Positions 1 to 8,910 of a DNA stretch of 64,000 bases are shown here, piece by piece; within the stretch, counting starts at the first letter, position 1, and every line of letters starts with the position of its first letter. The stretch is from NCBI RefSeq assembly GCF_000739735.1, contig NZ_BBJF01000002.1, forward strand, positions 1-64,000, written 5' to 3'. This DNA comes from Paraburkholderia ginsengisoli NBRC 100965 (GTDB lineage Bacteria; Pseudomonadota; Gammaproteobacteria; Burkholderiales; Burkholderiaceae). Under the pieces are notes generated by a model that was given only the letters and a program-made list of their open reading frames with translations, had not been told where the DNA came from and searched no databases. The position numbers and the translations under genes were made by a program.

Positions 1-473
1 TGGAAGGCTTGTTCTTCTACGTCGGCTTTACACAAATCCTGGCGCTCGGCCGCCAGAACAAGATGACCGGCGCGGCGGAACAGTACCAGTACATCCTGCG
101 CGACGAGTCGATGCACTGCAACTTCGGCATCGACCTGATCAACCAGATCAAACTCGAAAACCCGCAACTCTGGACGGCTGAGTTCCGCGCGGAAATCCGC
201 GAGATCTTCCAGCAGGCGGTCGAACTTGAATATCGTTACGCAGAAGACACGATGCCGCGCGGGGTGCTCGGCCTCAATGCGTCGATGTTCAAGAGCTATC
301 TGCGCTTCATCTGCAACCGCCGTTGCCAGCAGATCGGTCTCGATCCGCTGTACCCGAACGAGGAAAACCCGTTCCCGTGGATGAGCGAGATGATCGACCT
401 GAAGAAGGAACGCAACTTCTTCGAGACGCGCGTGATCGAATATCAAACTGGCGGTGCGCTGACCTGGGAGTGA
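1..473 (+). CDS. nrdB: Ribonucleoside-diphosphate reductase subunit beta (3' part)
   Basis: The window opens inside this gene; the reading frame runs from base 3 to a TGA at 471-473, giving about 156 C-terminal residues. It is the small, radical-bearing subunit of a class I ribonucleotide reductase, which partners with the NrdA subunit to make dNTPs in the cytosol. The fragment shows the RDESMH segment, whose Glu and His match the diiron ligand pair of the E-x-x-H helix, and the family C-terminal tail that docks on the large subunit, ending in GGALTWE. The 5' part and nrdA would lie to the left of the window. A GC-rich hairpin follows the stop. Confidence 0.95.
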   Translation, partial: EGLFFYVGFTQILALGRQNKMTGAAEQYQYILRDESMHCNFGIDLINQIKLENPQLWTAEFRAEIREIFQQAVELEYRYAEDTMPRGVLGLNASMFKSYLRFICNRRCQQIGLDPLYPNEENPFPWMSEMIDLKKERNFFETRVIEYQTGGALTWE

Positions 474-510
474 TCCGGGTTCGTGTCGCAGATGCATTCA
501 TCGATGGGGA

Positions 511-538
511 TGCCGCCGGCTTCGGCCGCGGCAATTTT
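511..538 (+). terminator. Probable terminator of nrdB
   Basis: A GC-rich stem with a TTCG tetraloop at 511-533, with one bulged base, is followed by ATTTT. It lies 38 bases after the nrdB stop. The T run is short, so it is a likely rather than certain intrinsic terminator. Confidence 0.55.
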
Positions 539-904
539 GGTTAGGAGCAGAACCGCCTGATGCAAAGCGTGCCCGGTGCCTTAGCGGCCCACAAACATGA
601 CAGGCACTTTGCGAACCCTTCAGTGGGATGGGCAGACTTCCCCCCGGAAAAAGCCGTTGGCGTCACTGCCGACGGCTCGATCAAGCAATTGCCGGCGTTG
701 AGATTCAACGCCGATCAGATCTGGCGCGCGGTGCCTGTCGGCACGGCGCGCCTTACCGCATTCATTAGCGTAAGCGCGCGGCACCTGCGTACGCCGATGA
801 ATAGCCCGCTTCGTAGCGCGCGCCCTGAGAAGCGTCCGCGGGAAGCGGGTTTTGACGAAGGGTGTAGTTTGAACTGACTCTCATCTGAAAACCTGAAGGA
901 GAAA
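539..904. other. Intergenic region with two adjacent hairpins
   Basis: No convincing gene lies between nrdB and the histone-like gene; an open frame at 560-877 has no ribosome binding site and no recognisable family. Two adjacent hairpins are visible: GTGCC/GGCAC with a four-base loop at 731-744, and a 10-bp stem with one bulge at 746-779. Neither has a T run. The last 30 bases hold the ribosome binding site of the next gene. The promoter of that gene must lie here but I see no clear -35/-10 pair. Confidence 0.4.
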
Positions 905-907
905 ATG

Positions 908-1558
908 ATGGCAACTGCAAAGAAAGCCGCCGCTAAGAAACCCGCAGCAAAGAAGGTCGCAGCAAAGAAGGCTTCTCCGGCCAAGAAGGCTGCTCCGGCA
1001 AAGAAAGTCGCTGCCAAGAAAGTCGCAGTGAAGAAGGTTGCAGCGAAGAAGGCAGCACCGGCTAAGAAGGTTGCAGCGAAGAAAGCTGCACCGGCCAAGA
1101 AGGTCGCAGCCAAGAAAGTCGCAGCGAAGAAAGTTGCTGTGAAGAAGGTCGCGGCGAAAAAAGCGGCACCGGCCAAGAAGGCAGCACCGGCGAAGAAAGC
1201 CGCGGTGAAGAAGGTTGCAGCGAAGAAGGCAGCACCGGCGAAGAAGGCCGCAGCGAAGAAGGCCGCACCGGCCAAGAAGGCTGCTGCGAAGAAGGCCGCG
1301 CCCGCGAAAAAGGCTGCTGCTAAAAAGGCTGCGCCCGCGAAAAAGGCTGCTGCCAAAAAAGCTGCACCTGCCAAGAAGGCTGCCGCGAAGAAGGCTGCTG
1401 CTCCTGCAAAGAAGGCTGCTCCTGCGAAGAAGGCTGTCGCCAAGAAGGCTGCGCCTGCACCCGCTGCGACTTCTGTCTCGAGCGCACCGGCGGCGACGGT
1501 GAAGACCGCGTTGAACCCGGCAGCGGCATGGCCGTTCCCGACGGGCAGCCGCCCGTAA
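908..1558 (+). CDS. Histone H1-like DNA-binding protein, Lys/Ala repeats
   Basis: A protein of 216 residues made almost wholly of AAKKA, PAKKA and VAKK pentads, with a short Ala/Pro/Ser-rich C-terminus. Such H1-tail-like proteins (HctB/BpH1/AlgP type) bind DNA through lysines and are thought to help compact the nucleoid. The ATG at 908 is chosen because AAGGAG at 896-901 sits six bases upstream; an in-frame ATG at 905 is too close to it. The DNA is a degenerate 15-bp tandem array, so copy number probably varies between strains. A terminator follows. The general DNA-binding role is well supported; any specific regulatory target is unknown. Confidence 0.85.
   Translation: MATAKKAAAKKPAAKKVAAKKASPAKKAAPAKKVAAKKVAVKKVAAKKAAPAKKVAAKKAAPAKKVAAKKVAAKKVAVKKVAAKKAAPAKKAAPAKKAAVKKVAAKKAAPAKKAAAKKAAPAKKAAAKKAAPAKKAAAKKAAPAKKAAAKKAAPAKKAAAKKAAAPAKKAAPAKKAVAKKAAPAPAATSVSSAPAATVKTALNPAAAWPFPTGSRP
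920..1455 (+). repeat. Degenerate 15-bp tandem repeat encoding AAKKA/PAKKA
   Basis: Consecutive units of the general form GCN-AAG-AAG-GCN-GCN or CCG-GCC-AAG-AAG-GCN fill most of the histone-like gene. Third-base differences between units are frequent, so the array is old or under protein-level selection, but it remains prone to slippage and unequal recombination. Confidence 0.8.
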
Positions 1559-1655
1559 GCTGGTCAGTAGGCTGTAGAAGTACTTCGGCACGTCGCACGA
1601 TGTGTCCGATGATCGAGTGGCGCTTACGCAGTGACGAGCGCTACTCGGTCAGGGT

Positions 1656-1689
1656 CCCGTTGCCGGTTTCCGGCGGCGGGATTTTTTTT
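1656..1689 (+). terminator. Intrinsic terminator of the histone-like gene
   Basis: The stem CCCG..GCCGG / CCGGC..CGGG, with a TTT loop and a small two-by-two internal mismatch, is followed by eight T residues. It lies about 100 bases after the stop codon. The intervening 1559-1655 shows no gene. Confidence 0.8.
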
Positions 1690-1770
1690 GGCCGAACGTT
1701 TTTGCGTGCGCGTGCGCGACCGATTGCTTGAAGACCGGCCAAGACGATTCGGTTGGAAAACCTGCGGGCG

Positions 1771-1803
1771 AAAAAAGACGCATGCACAGGGGAGGGCATG
1801 CGT
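1771..1803 (-). terminator. Intrinsic terminator of the kinase-lipoprotein operon
   Basis: Read on the minus strand, the 8-bp stem ACGCATGC/GCATGCGT is followed by C and six T residues. It lies about 60 bases beyond the stop codon of the lipoprotein gene at 1864 and faces the plus-strand terminator at 1656-1689, so the two transcripts converge here. Confidence 0.8.
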
Positions 1804-1863
1804 TTGAGGTCGTCGCGGCGGCGCTTAGGCCGGCCGCGCGAGAGGGAAAATGTTGAGTGTGCT

Positions 1864-2340
1864 TTAGTGCGTCACGCGCGTGACGCCGCCGCTGGAGAGA
1901 AGCCGCACGCGATCGCCGGCGCGGAAGATTTCGCCGGTGGTGGTTTGCGTGATCGCGCGCAGGTCGCCGTTGTCGAGTCGCACGGTGATCTCGACGCCGT
2001 CGCGCATCGCGACGCTGTTCTCGATCGCATTGCCGGCCACCGCACCGCCGATGCCGCCGATGATGCCCGTGGCAACCGAGCCGCGCCCGCCGCCGATCGT
2101 GCTGCCGGCCAACGCGCCCAGAGCGCCGCCGCCGACCACACCCAGGCCGCTCGGCTGGCCGTTGTTCGTGCTGATGCGGACCGCGCGCACGCTGTCGACC
2201 GTGCCCATGCGGACCGTCTGTTCGCGCTGTGCCTGCGACGCCGTGAAGACGTTGGGAGAACTACTGTTGCTAGCGCACCCCGACATGGCCAGCGAACCGG
2301 CGATCAAGGTGGCGACTATCAGGCGACTCGTTGTTCTCAT
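1864..2340 (-). CDS. Glycine-zipper outer membrane lipoprotein (SlyB/17 kDa antigen type)
   Basis: This 158-residue protein begins with a lipoprotein signal peptide ending in the lipobox AMSGC, with the acylated cysteine at residue 22. A glycine-zipper segment follows (GGGALGALAG ... GGIGGAVAG), typical of the SlyB/Rickettsia 17 kDa family, which is thought to insert in or bridge the outer membrane. The C-terminal part is a small beta-rich domain. It starts 23 bases after the PfkB kinase stop on the same strand, so the two are probably co-transcribed and end at the terminator at 1771-1803. Its exact role is unknown; an envelope-stability function is the usual inference. Confidence 0.85.
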   Translation of the reverse strand: MRTTSRLIVATLIAGSLAMSGCASNSSSPNVFTASQAQREQTVRMGTVDSVRAVRISTNNGQPSGLGVVGGGALGALAGSTIGGGRGSVATGIIGGIGGAVAGNAIENSVAMRDGVEITVRLDNGDLRAITQTTTGEIFRAGDRVRLLSSGGVTRVTH

Positions 2341-2363
2341 TCCTTGGCTCCCATAACTCTCGA

Positions 2364-3302
2364 TCAGGGCAGGCTATATCCGAATGCCTGCTCGAACCGT
2401 TCGTTGATCTCCGCCCGGCTGGGCGCATAGTTTTGTGGGCCTTGCTGCTCGATTTTCAAGGCACCCATCAGACTCGCGAGGCGGCCCGTGGTGGCCCAGC
2501 CCAGCTTGTTCTCGATACCGTACAGCAAGCCGCCGCGGAATGCATCGCCACAGCCTGTCGGATCCAGTACCTGCTTCGCCTGAACCGCCGGAATGTTTTC
2601 GACACCGCCGGCATGATGGATCTGTGCACCCTGTTCGCCGAGCGTGACGATCAACGCTTCGACCTTGCCGGCGATCTCTTCGATCGACCAGCCGGTCTTG
2701 TTGCTCACCAGCTTGGCTTCGTAATCGTTGACAGCTACATACGTGGCAAGTTCAATCATGCGCCGCAGCGTATCGCCGTCGAAGAGCGGCAAACCTTGAC
2801 CCGGATCGAAAATGAACGGCACGCCGGCGGCCGCCAGATGTTCGGAGTGCTGGATCATGCCGTCGAAGCCGTCCGGTCCGACGATGCCGAGCGTGATGCC
2901 CTTCGCTTCGTCCGCGCGGTTCAGATGCGACTGCATCATCGCGCCCGGATGGAACGCGGTGATCTGATTGTTTTCCAGGTCGGTGGTGATCATCGCCTGC
3001 GCGGTATAGGTGTCCGGCACGACGAGCACGCTTTCCGTCGACAACCCGAGCTGTTCGAAGCGTTCGATGTAGCGCTGCGCATCCACCGCGCCGAGCGTGC
3101 CCATGATGCGCGCGTCGCCGCCGAGCAGATGCAGCGCGTAAGCGATGTTGCCCGCGCAGCCGCCGAACTCGCGGCGCATGGTCGGCACCAGAAAGCTCAC
3201 GTTCAGGATGTGGACCTGCTCCGGCAGGATGTGCTCCCGGAAGCGCCCTTCGAAAGTCATGATGTTGTCGTAGGCGAGCGAACCGCAGATGAGCGTAGCC
3301 AA
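2364..3302 (-). CDS. PfkB-family carbohydrate/nucleoside kinase
   Basis: A ribokinase/adenosine kinase-like enzyme of 312 residues that transfers phosphate from ATP to a sugar or nucleoside. The PfkB signature DPTGCGDAFRGG lies at about residues 247-258 and includes the catalytic Asp; the N-terminus ATLICGSLAYD is the usual first beta strand. I place the start at the TTG at 3302: an AGGA motif lies nine bases upstream and the protein then begins exactly at the family N-terminus. Reading on to a start at 3371 would add 23 unrelated residues. The substrate cannot be read from sequence; adenosine kinase-like activity is the closest guess. It lies upstream of the lipoprotein gene in one transcript. 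Confidence 0.85.
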   Translation of the reverse strand: MATLICGSLAYDNIMTFEGRFREHILPEQVHILNVSFLVPTMRREFGGCAGNIAYALHLLGGDARIMGTLGAVDAQRYIERFEQLGLSTESVLVVPDTYTAQAMITTDLENNQITAFHPGAMMQSHLNRADEAKGITLGIVGPDGFDGMIQHSEHLAAAGVPFIFDPGQGLPLFDGDTLRRMIELATYVAVNDYEAKLVSNKTGWSIEEIAGKVEALIVTLGEQGAQIHHAGGVENIPAVQAKQVLDPTGCGDAFRGGLLYGIENKLGWATTGRLASLMGALKIEQQGPQNYAPSRAEINERFEQAFGYSLP

Positions 3303-3402
3303 GGCGAGCGTTCCTGTAAAAATGCGATTGAGAGAGCGCGCGAACCCGCGTTGCGCGACAGCGCCGCGCATGATGCGCGGCGCCGGGCTCGTGCGCGAAG
3401 CT

Positions 3403-3903
3403 TTACTTCAGCGCGGCGAGTGCTGCGTCGTAGTTCGGCTCGTTCTTGATTTCGCCGACCAGCTCCGCGTGCACGACCTTGTCGTTCTCGTCGATCACCA
3501 CCACGGCACGCGCCGTCAGACCGGTCAGCGGGCCGCTCGTCACGTCGACACCGTACGCTTGCGCGAACTCGTGGCCGCGGAACGTGGAGGCCGTGACGAC
3601 GTTCTCGATGCCTTCGGTCGTGCAGAAGCGCGACGCGGCGAACGGCAGGTCGCCCGACACGACGATCACGGCCGTATTGGTCAGCTTCGCGGCCGCTTCG
3701 TTGAACTTGCGGGTCGACGTGGCGCAGGTCGGCGTATCGAGGCTCGGGACGATGTTCAGCACCTTGCGCTTGCCGGCGAAATCGGCGAGCGACACCGGCT
3801 TCAGATCCTTGCCGACCAGCGAGAAAGCGGGCGCGCTCTGGCCCACCGACGGGAACGTGCCGGCTACTTCGATCGGGTTGCCACCCAGCGTGACTTGACT
3901 CAT
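3403..3903 (-). CDS. tpx: Thiol peroxidase
   Basis: A Tpx-type peroxiredoxin of 166 residues that reduces hydrogen peroxide and alkyl hydroperoxides using thioredoxin. The peroxidatic Cys60 lies in the motif [11 protein letters not shown] and the resolving Cys94 in SRFCTTEG, the spacing expected for atypical two-Cys Tpx. The length matches the family. It lies 73 bases downstream of the DUF3426 gene on the same strand and 100 bases before the kinase, so it may be read from its own promoter or as part of the larger block. Confidence 0.95.
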   Translation of the reverse strand: MSQVTLGGNPIEVAGTFPSVGQSAPAFSLVGKDLKPVSLADFAGKRKVLNIVPSLDTPTCATSTRKFNEAAAKLTNTAVIVVSGDLPFAASRFCTTEGIENVVTASTFRGHEFAQAYGVDVTSGPLTGLTARAVVVIDENDKVVHAELVGEIKNEPNYDAALAALK

Positions 3904-3976
3904 GTTGTTGTGCTCCGAAAATTCGTCAGTGATGACGGTGAAGGCGCCCGGTCACGGCCGGGCGCGCGAGGATGCG

Positions 3977-5275
3977 TTACGGATAGAAGATCTGTACGCG
4001 GAAATTGGACGCGACCGCCATGCCTGTGTCGAGATGCACGATCATCGTCTGGGTCGTGTGCGCCGGCAGGCCGGCTGCGATCGCCGTGCCGGGCGGCACG
4101 TAGTCTTGCGGCCACAGCACGCGCCGCACGGCGACGTTGTTCTGGTCGTCGAGCAGCGTGAGTTCGATGGCGGGGTAGGCCAAGGCGATGCCGTAGCGGT
4201 TGTGCAGCGGCATCTTCAGTTCGAGCTTGTGCGGGCCGTCGATCTGCCGCAGATCGGACGGCTCGACCTGCAACCCGTCGATGTCGTGCGGCGGTGTCAT
4301 CTGACAGCCGAGATATGCGCATGCCTTCACGTACAGCGGCTGCGTGCGCGGCAGATACACCTGCACGCTCTCGCGTTGCCACCACGCGAGTTGCGCGAGC
4401 AGCCCGAAGACCAGCAGCAGCCCCACCAATGACGCGGCAATCGCCCAGCCCACGCGCCGCTTGTCGGCGGGGCGGGTTTCGCGCACGACGGGGAAAGGAT
4501 CGCTGCCGTCGTTGACGGGATTCACGGAGAAGGGCTCGCCGCCTGAAGCGGCCGGAGCCGGGCCGCCTGGGCCCGGACCACGGGTGCCCGAGCCGCCAGC
4601 GCCCGCAGCCGTGGCCGCGCCGAAACTGGCGGCCGTGCCTATACCGGCCGTGCCTATACCGGCCGTGCCGAAATGCGGTTCGTTGTCGGGGATGCCGTGC
4701 AGGCTCGGTGCCTGGTCGAGCGCCGGTTCGGCCGCGCGCTCGGTCTTGTGCCACACGCGCGGCGCTTCTTCGACGGGCGGTTCGACGATGGGCTGATCGT
4801 CGGCATCGTAGGCGAAGGGATCGAGCGGCGCGTCGGCCAGCACGGGTTCGTCGTCGTGAGGCAGCGGCTTCGTGAATGCGCCGGCCGGCAATTCAGGTTC
4901 GACCGCGTGGCTGGGGCTCGGGGTGACCGCGACGCCGGCGCCGGTTGAGACCGGCGTCAGCGGCACGTTGCCTGCGTTGTGAAGCAGACGGTTGTCGATG
5001 GCGGCGTCGGGCGCGGGCGCCCACGGATCCCACGCTTCGGCGCTGAAGTCGGGGTCCTTCTGACGCACGCCCGACAGCGCCTCGATGGCCGCCGCAGCAG
5101 CGACCGGTTTGGCGGTGGAGAAGTCACCGCCTTCAGTGATGTCGAACAGACTACTCGACGCGTCGAACACTTCCTGGCAATGCCCGCAGCGCACGAGGCC
5201 GCGACGCTGCGCGAGCTGCGCCGATTGCAGACGGAAGACGGTTTCGCAGAAGGGGCAACGCGTCGCCAGGAGCAT
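3977..5275 (-). CDS. Zinc-ribbon and DUF3426 membrane protein
   Basis: A protein of 432 residues. The N-terminal 40 residues form a zinc ribbon with two CxxC pairs (CPFC, CGHC) of the MJ0042 type. A long, poorly conserved Pro/Ala/Gly-rich linker follows, then one transmembrane helix (around VGWAIAASLVGLLLVFG), then a C-terminal DUF3426 domain predicted to be outside the membrane. Its function is not known; the layout suggests a membrane-anchored sensor or assembly factor. The linker contains a perfect DNA tandem repeat at 4631-4669. It follows prmA on the minus strand with a gap of about 50 bases, as in other Burkholderiales. Confidence 0.85.
   Translation of the reverse strand: MLLATRCPFCETVFRLQSAQLAQRRGLVRCGHCQEVFDASSSLFDITEGGDFSTAKPVAAAAAIEALSGVRQKDPDFSAEAWDPWAPAPDAAIDNRLLHNAGNVPLTPVSTGAGVAVTPSPSHAVEPELPAGAFTKPLPHDDEPVLADAPLDPFAYDADDQPIVEPPVEEAPRVWHKTERAAEPALDQAPSLHGIPDNEPHFGTAGIGTAGIGTAASFGAATAAGAGGSGTRGPGPGGPAPAASGGEPFSVNPVNDGSDPFPVVRETRPADKRRVGWAIAASLVGLLLVFGLLAQLAWWQRESVQVYLPRTQPLYVKACAYLGCQMTPPHDIDGLQVEPSDLRQIDGPHKLELKMPLHNRYGIALAYPAIELTLLDDQNNVAVRRVLWPQDYVPPGTAIAAGLPAHTTQTMIVHLDTGMAVASNFRVQIFYP
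4631..4669 (-). repeat. 15-bp tandem repeat within the DUF3426 gene
   Basis: Two perfect adjacent 15-bp copies (4631-4645 and 4646-4660) are followed by a 9-bp partial copy. They encode the repeated residues GIGTA in the low-complexity linker. In-frame slippage would only change linker length. Confidence 0.8.
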
Positions 5276-5323
5276 ATTGAGCCGTTAAGCCGGAAGGCCG
5301 TTGGTTTGACAATACGCCTTATT

Positions 5324-6226
5324 CTAATGGCTTTCGCGACGGGTTCCCGTTAGACATACCCAACCTTCGTGTTCGCGCCACACGCCGATATCGATCCAGC
5401 GCGCGTAGACCTGCGCGACCTCGTCCGCCTGCCGCGCAAGAATGCCGGACAACGCGATCCGGCCACCCGGCTTGACCTTCGACGACAGCATCGATGCCAT
5501 CAGCTTGAGCGGATTGGACAGGATGTTGGCGACCACGATATCGAACTCGCCGGTGGGGCATTCGTCGGGCAAACCGTAGGTGACTTCGGCGTGGTTGCGC
5601 TCGCTGTTGTGACGTGCCGACTCGACCGCTTGCGGGTCGATGTCGATGCCGTACACCGGATTCGCGCCGCACTTCTTCGCGAGGATCGCGAGAATGCCGG
5701 AGCCGCAACCGTAGTCGAGCACCGACTGCCCAGGCTTGACCGATTGCTCCAGCCACTCCATGCACAGACGCGTGGTGGGATGGCTGCCGGTACCGAACGC
5801 GAGGCCCGGGTCCAGCTCCAGCACCAATGCTTCGGGGTCTGGTGCATCGTGCCACGACGGCACGACCCAGATGCGTTCGCCGATCGGAATCGGATCGAAT
5901 TGCGATTGCGTGAGCCGCACCCAGTCCTGCTCTTCGACTTCCCGCACGGTGAACGACGGCGCGCTTTCCAGCCCGATTTCGTTCACCGCCGCAGTCAGCA
6001 GCACCGCCGGCTCCTGCTCCGGCGCGAGCAGTGCGATCACCCGCGAGCGCTGCCACGCGGTGCGATCCGGCGTGAGACCGGGCTCGCCGAACAGCGGCTG
6101 CTCGTCGGGCGTGTCGGCGTCCGCGTCTTCGACCGATACGGACAACGCGCCCAACTCGAGCAACGCGTCGGAGAATTCCTCCGCGTGCTCGCGCGCCAGC
6201 TCAGCGATCAGTTCCCGGTAGCTCAT
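5324..6226 (-). CDS. prmA: Ribosomal protein L11 methyltransferase
   Basis: PrmA trimethylates ribosomal protein L11 using S-adenosylmethionine. The 300-residue length fits the family. An N-terminal L11-recognition domain precedes a class I methyltransferase fold whose glycine-rich SAM motif [12 protein letters not shown] is plain, and the downstream VANILSNPL matches the PrmA version of the NPPY-like active-site motif. The start is only three bases after the accC stop, so accC and prmA are almost certainly translated from one message. This coupling of fatty acid synthesis and ribosome modification genes is common in beta-proteobacteria. Confidence 0.95.
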   Translation of the reverse strand: MSYRELIAELAREHAEEFSDALLELGALSVSVEDADADTPDEQPLFGEPGLTPDRTAWQRSRVIALLAPEQEPAVLLTAAVNEIGLESAPSFTVREVEEQDWVRLTQSQFDPIPIGERIWVVPSWHDAPDPEALVLELDPGLAFGTGSHPTTRLCMEWLEQSVKPGQSVLDYGCGSGILAILAKKCGANPVYGIDIDPQAVESARHNSERNHAEVTYGLPDECPTGEFDIVVANILSNPLKLMASMLSSKVKPGGRIALSGILARQADEVAQVYARWIDIGVWREHEGWVCLTGTRRESH

Positions 6227-6229
6227 GAC

Positions 6230-7597
6230 TTACGCTTCTTCCGGCGCGGCCTGCAGCTTCGCGGCCAACCGGTTTTCGAGGTAGTGAATGCTGGTGCCAC
6301 CTTCGACGAACTTCGCGTCCAGCATCAGCTCGCGGTGCAGCGGGATGTTGGTCTGAATGCCTTCGACCACCATTTCCGACAACGCGATGCGCATCCGCTT
6401 GATCGCCTGCTCGCGCGTCGCGCCGTAAGCGATCAGCTTGCCGATCATCGAATCATAGTTCGGCGGCACGAAATAGCCGTTGTACGCGTGCGAATCGACG
6501 CGGATGCCGGGGCCGCCCGGCATGTGCCACGACGTCAAACGACCCGGCGACGGAATAAACTTGAACGGGTCTTCGGCGTTGATCCGGCATTCGATCGCAT
6601 GACCCTTGAACACGATGTCGCGCTGACGGAACGCGAGCTTCTCGCCGGCCGCGATGCGGATCTGTTCCTGCACGATGTCGACGCCCGTGATCAGCTCGGT
6701 CACCGGATGCTCGACCTGCACGCGCGTGTTCATCTCGATGAAGTAGAACTCGCCGTTTTCGTACAGGAACTCGAACGTGCCCGCGCCCAGATAGCCCATC
6801 TTCTTGCAGGCGTCTGCGCAACGGTCGCCGATGCGGTCGATCAGACGGCGCGCGATGCCCGGCGCCGGCGCTTCTTCGATCACCTTCTGGTGACGGCGCT
6901 GCATCGAGCAGTCACGTTCGCCGAGCCAGATGGCGTTCTTGAACGAATCGGACAGCACCTGGATTTCGATGTGCCGCGGGTTCTCCAGGAATTTCTCCAT
7001 GTAGACCTGCGGGTTGCCGAACGCGCGGCCGGCTTCTTCGCGAGTCATGTTGACCGCGTTGACCAGCGCCGCTTCGGTGTGCACCACGCGCATGCCGCGG
7101 CCACCGCCGCCGCCGGCGGCCTTGATGATGACCGGGTAGCCGACCTGGCGGGCAATCTTCACGATCTCTTTCGGATCTTCCGGCAACGCGCCTTCCGAAC
7201 CCGGCACGCAGGGCACGCCGGTCTTGATCATGGTCTGCTTGGCCGTGACCTTGTCGCCCATCATCCGGATCGTTTCCGGGCGCGGGCCGATGAAGGTGAA
7301 ACCGGACTGCTCGACGCGCTCGGCGAAGTCGGCGTTCTCCGACAGGAAGCCGTAGCCGGGGTGGATCGCTTCGGCGTCGGTCACTTCGGCCGCGCTGATC
7401 AGCGCTGGCATGTTCAGATAGCTCAGGTTCGAAGGCGCCGGGCCGATGCAGACCGCCTCGTCGGCGAGCTTCACGTACTTGGCTTCCTTGTCGGCTTCCG
7501 AATAGACGACGACCGTCTTGACGCCGAGTTCGCGGCAGGCGCGCTGGATACGAAGCGCGATCTCGCCACGATTGGCAATGAGGATTTTTTCAAACAT
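6230..7597 (-). CDS. accC: Acetyl-CoA carboxylase, biotin carboxylase subunit
   Basis: AccC carboxylates the biotin on AccB using bicarbonate and ATP, the first half reaction of acetyl-CoA carboxylase at the entry to fatty acid synthesis. The 455 residues start at [16 protein letters not shown], the canonical N-terminus; an upstream in-frame start would add 15 residues not found in the family. The ATP-grasp glycine loop [11 protein letters not shown] and the biotin carboxylase signature [14 protein letters not shown] are visible. It follows accB by about 117 bases on the same strand and precedes prmA by three. Confidence 0.97.
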   Translation of the reverse strand: MFEKILIANRGEIALRIQRACRELGVKTVVVYSEADKEAKYVKLADEAVCIGPAPSNLSYLNMPALISAAEVTDAEAIHPGYGFLSENADFAERVEQSGFTFIGPRPETIRMMGDKVTAKQTMIKTGVPCVPGSEGALPEDPKEIVKIARQVGYPVIIKAAGGGGGRGMRVVHTEAALVNAVNMTREEAGRAFGNPQVYMEKFLENPRHIEIQVLSDSFKNAIWLGERDCSMQRRHQKVIEEAPAPGIARRLIDRIGDRCADACKKMGYLGAGTFEFLYENGEFYFIEMNTRVQVEHPVTELITGVDIVQEQIRIAAGEKLAFRQRDIVFKGHAIECRINAEDPFKFIPSPGRLTSWHMPGGPGIRVDSHAYNGYFVPPNYDSMIGKLIAYGATREQAIKRMRIALSEMVVEGIQTNIPLHRELMLDAKFVEGGTSIHYLENRLAAKLQAAPEEA

Positions 7598-7714
7598 AGC
7601 GGGTTTTCGACTCATCAATGGGCGCCGGGTTGGTTGCAACACCGGCCGCCTCAGAGGATCGGTCGCGCGCCTTTCGGACTGCGGGCGCGCGGGCGGCGAA
7701 CAATGCGTGCCGCG

Positions 7715-8182
7715 TTAGCCGACCACGAACAGCGGTTGGCCGTACTCGACCGCCTGGCCGTTTTCGACGAGGATTTCCTTCACCACGCCGGACTTGTCCG
7801 ACTCGATTTCGTTGAGCAGCTTCATCGCTTCGATGATGCAGATCGTCTGGCCTTCCTTGACCGTGTCGCCCACCTGGACGAACGGGTCCGCACCCGGCGA
7901 CGGCGCGCGATAGAACGTGCCGACCATCGGCGAAGTCACCACGTGACCTTGCGGCGCGGCCACTGCCGGCGTAGCCGGAGCGGCGGCAGCGGCGGGCGCT
8001 TCTGCGCCCGGAGCCGGAGCCTGTTGCGCATATTGCGGCGCGTACGAGGCGGACGGTTGCACGTAAACCGGCGGCGCATTCTTGACGATGCGCACCTTGC
8101 CTTCGCCCTCGGTCACTTCGAGTTCGGAAATACCGGACTCCGAGACGAGGTCGATCAGAGTTTTCAGTTTACGTAGATCCAT
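7715..8182 (-). CDS. accB: Acetyl-CoA carboxylase, biotin carboxyl carrier protein
   Basis: A protein of 155 residues carrying the biotin that shuttles carboxyl groups between AccC and AccA/AccD. The C-terminal biotinyl domain holds the EAMK motif with the modified lysine at residue 121. A Pro/Ala-rich hinge (about residues 45-78) links it to the N-terminal dimerisation segment [13 protein letters not shown]. It stands 78 bases downstream of aroQ and upstream of accC, the usual aroQ-accB-accC order. Confidence 0.97.
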   Translation of the reverse strand: MDLRKLKTLIDLVSESGISELEVTEGEGKVRIVKNAPPVYVQPSASYAPQYAQQAPAPGAEAPAAAAAPATPAVAAPQGHVVTSPMVGTFYRAPSPGADPFVQVGDTVKEGQTICIIEAMKLLNEIESDKSGVVKEILVENGQAVEYGQPLFVVG

Positions 8183-8260
8183 CAGGATGCCCCTTTCAAT
8201 GCGTAAAGTGCCGGCGCGTGCAGTCGTGCAGTACCCGGCTTAAATTGGACGTGTTTGGAT

Positions 8261-8716
8261 TCAGCCGCGCGACGAGCCGGCGGCGAGCCGGTCGAGCGCG
8301 AATTCGAGCGCGTACAGATATCCCTTCCAGCCAAGGCCGCAAATCACGCCTTCGGCCTGGTCGGAGAAATACGAGTGATGCCGGAACGGTTCGCGACGAT
8401 GCACGTTCGACAGATGAATCTCGACGAACGGGATGCCGACCCCCGCCAGTGCGTCCCGAATGGCCACGCTCGTGTGCGTGTACGCGGCGGGATTGATCAG
8501 TATGAACTCGGTGTTTTCAGTCCGCGCGGATTGGATGCGGTCGACCAGTGCGCCTTCGTGGTTGCTCTGGAACGACGCGAGTTCGACATCTGCGTCCGCT
8601 GCACGGTCCGCCAGCGCCTGATCGATCTGTGGCAAGGTCACGCGACCGTAGACCTCGGGTTCCCGGGTGCCGAGAAGGTTGAGGTTGGGTCCGTGCAGTA
8701 CCAGCAGTCGCGTCAT
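8261..8716 (-). CDS. aroQ: Type II 3-dehydroquinate dehydratase
   Basis: AroQ dehydrates 3-dehydroquinate to 3-dehydroshikimate in the shikimate pathway. The 151-residue dodecameric type II fold is recognised by the start [20 protein letters not shown], containing the lid arginine and the nearby catalytic Tyr, and by [17 protein letters not shown] and [17 protein letters not shown] further on. The aroE gene for the next step also lies in this window at 14657. aroQ is the first gene before accB-accC and a 194-base gap separates it from tlpA. Confidence 0.96.
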   Translation of the reverse strand: MTRLLVLHGPNLNLLGTREPEVYGRVTLPQIDQALADRAADADVELASFQSNHEGALVDRIQSARTENTEFILINPAAYTHTSVAIRDALAGVGIPFVEIHLSNVHRREPFRHHSYFSDQAEGVICGLGWKGYLYALEFALDRLAAGSSRG

Positions 8717-8764
8717 GGTGGCTTCTTTTTCCGTGGAATTGGGCGCACTTTAGCGCTGATTAGA

Positions 8765-8781
8765 GAAACTTGTCTAGTTTC
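8765..8781. promoter_or_regulatory. Inverted repeat upstream of aroQ
   Basis: GAAACT and AGTTTC form a 6-bp dyad with a five-base spacer, about 49 bases upstream of the aroQ start. There is no T run in either direction, so an operator or a leader hairpin is more likely than a terminator. The binding factor is unknown. Confidence 0.3.
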
Positions 8782-8910
8782 CCGGACGTACGGAGCGACG
8801 CTTGCGTCGATCCGCCGCTGCGCCGGGCGCCCATCTTCTCTCAATTTCGCGCGATTTGCGCGTATTTTTGCGTGTTCCGCACGGAATCGGTCAGCAAAAG
8901 AATGCGAAAT

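Noticed and set aside
560..877. 105-codon open frame between nrdB and the histone-like gene
   Set aside because: It has no ribosome binding site and no recognisable domain, and it spans the two hairpins. Such frames are common by chance at this GC content.
715..1591. Two long minus-strand frames (242 and 236 codons) opposite the histone-like gene
   Set aside because: Their Phe/Ala- and Arg/Leu-rich repeats are simply the antisense of the AAG-AAG-GCN repeat.
5369..8176. 935-codon plus-strand frame opposite prmA, accC and accB
   Set aside because: The minus strand carries three unmistakable conserved genes here; the plus frame is Arg/Asp/His-rich and has no domain.
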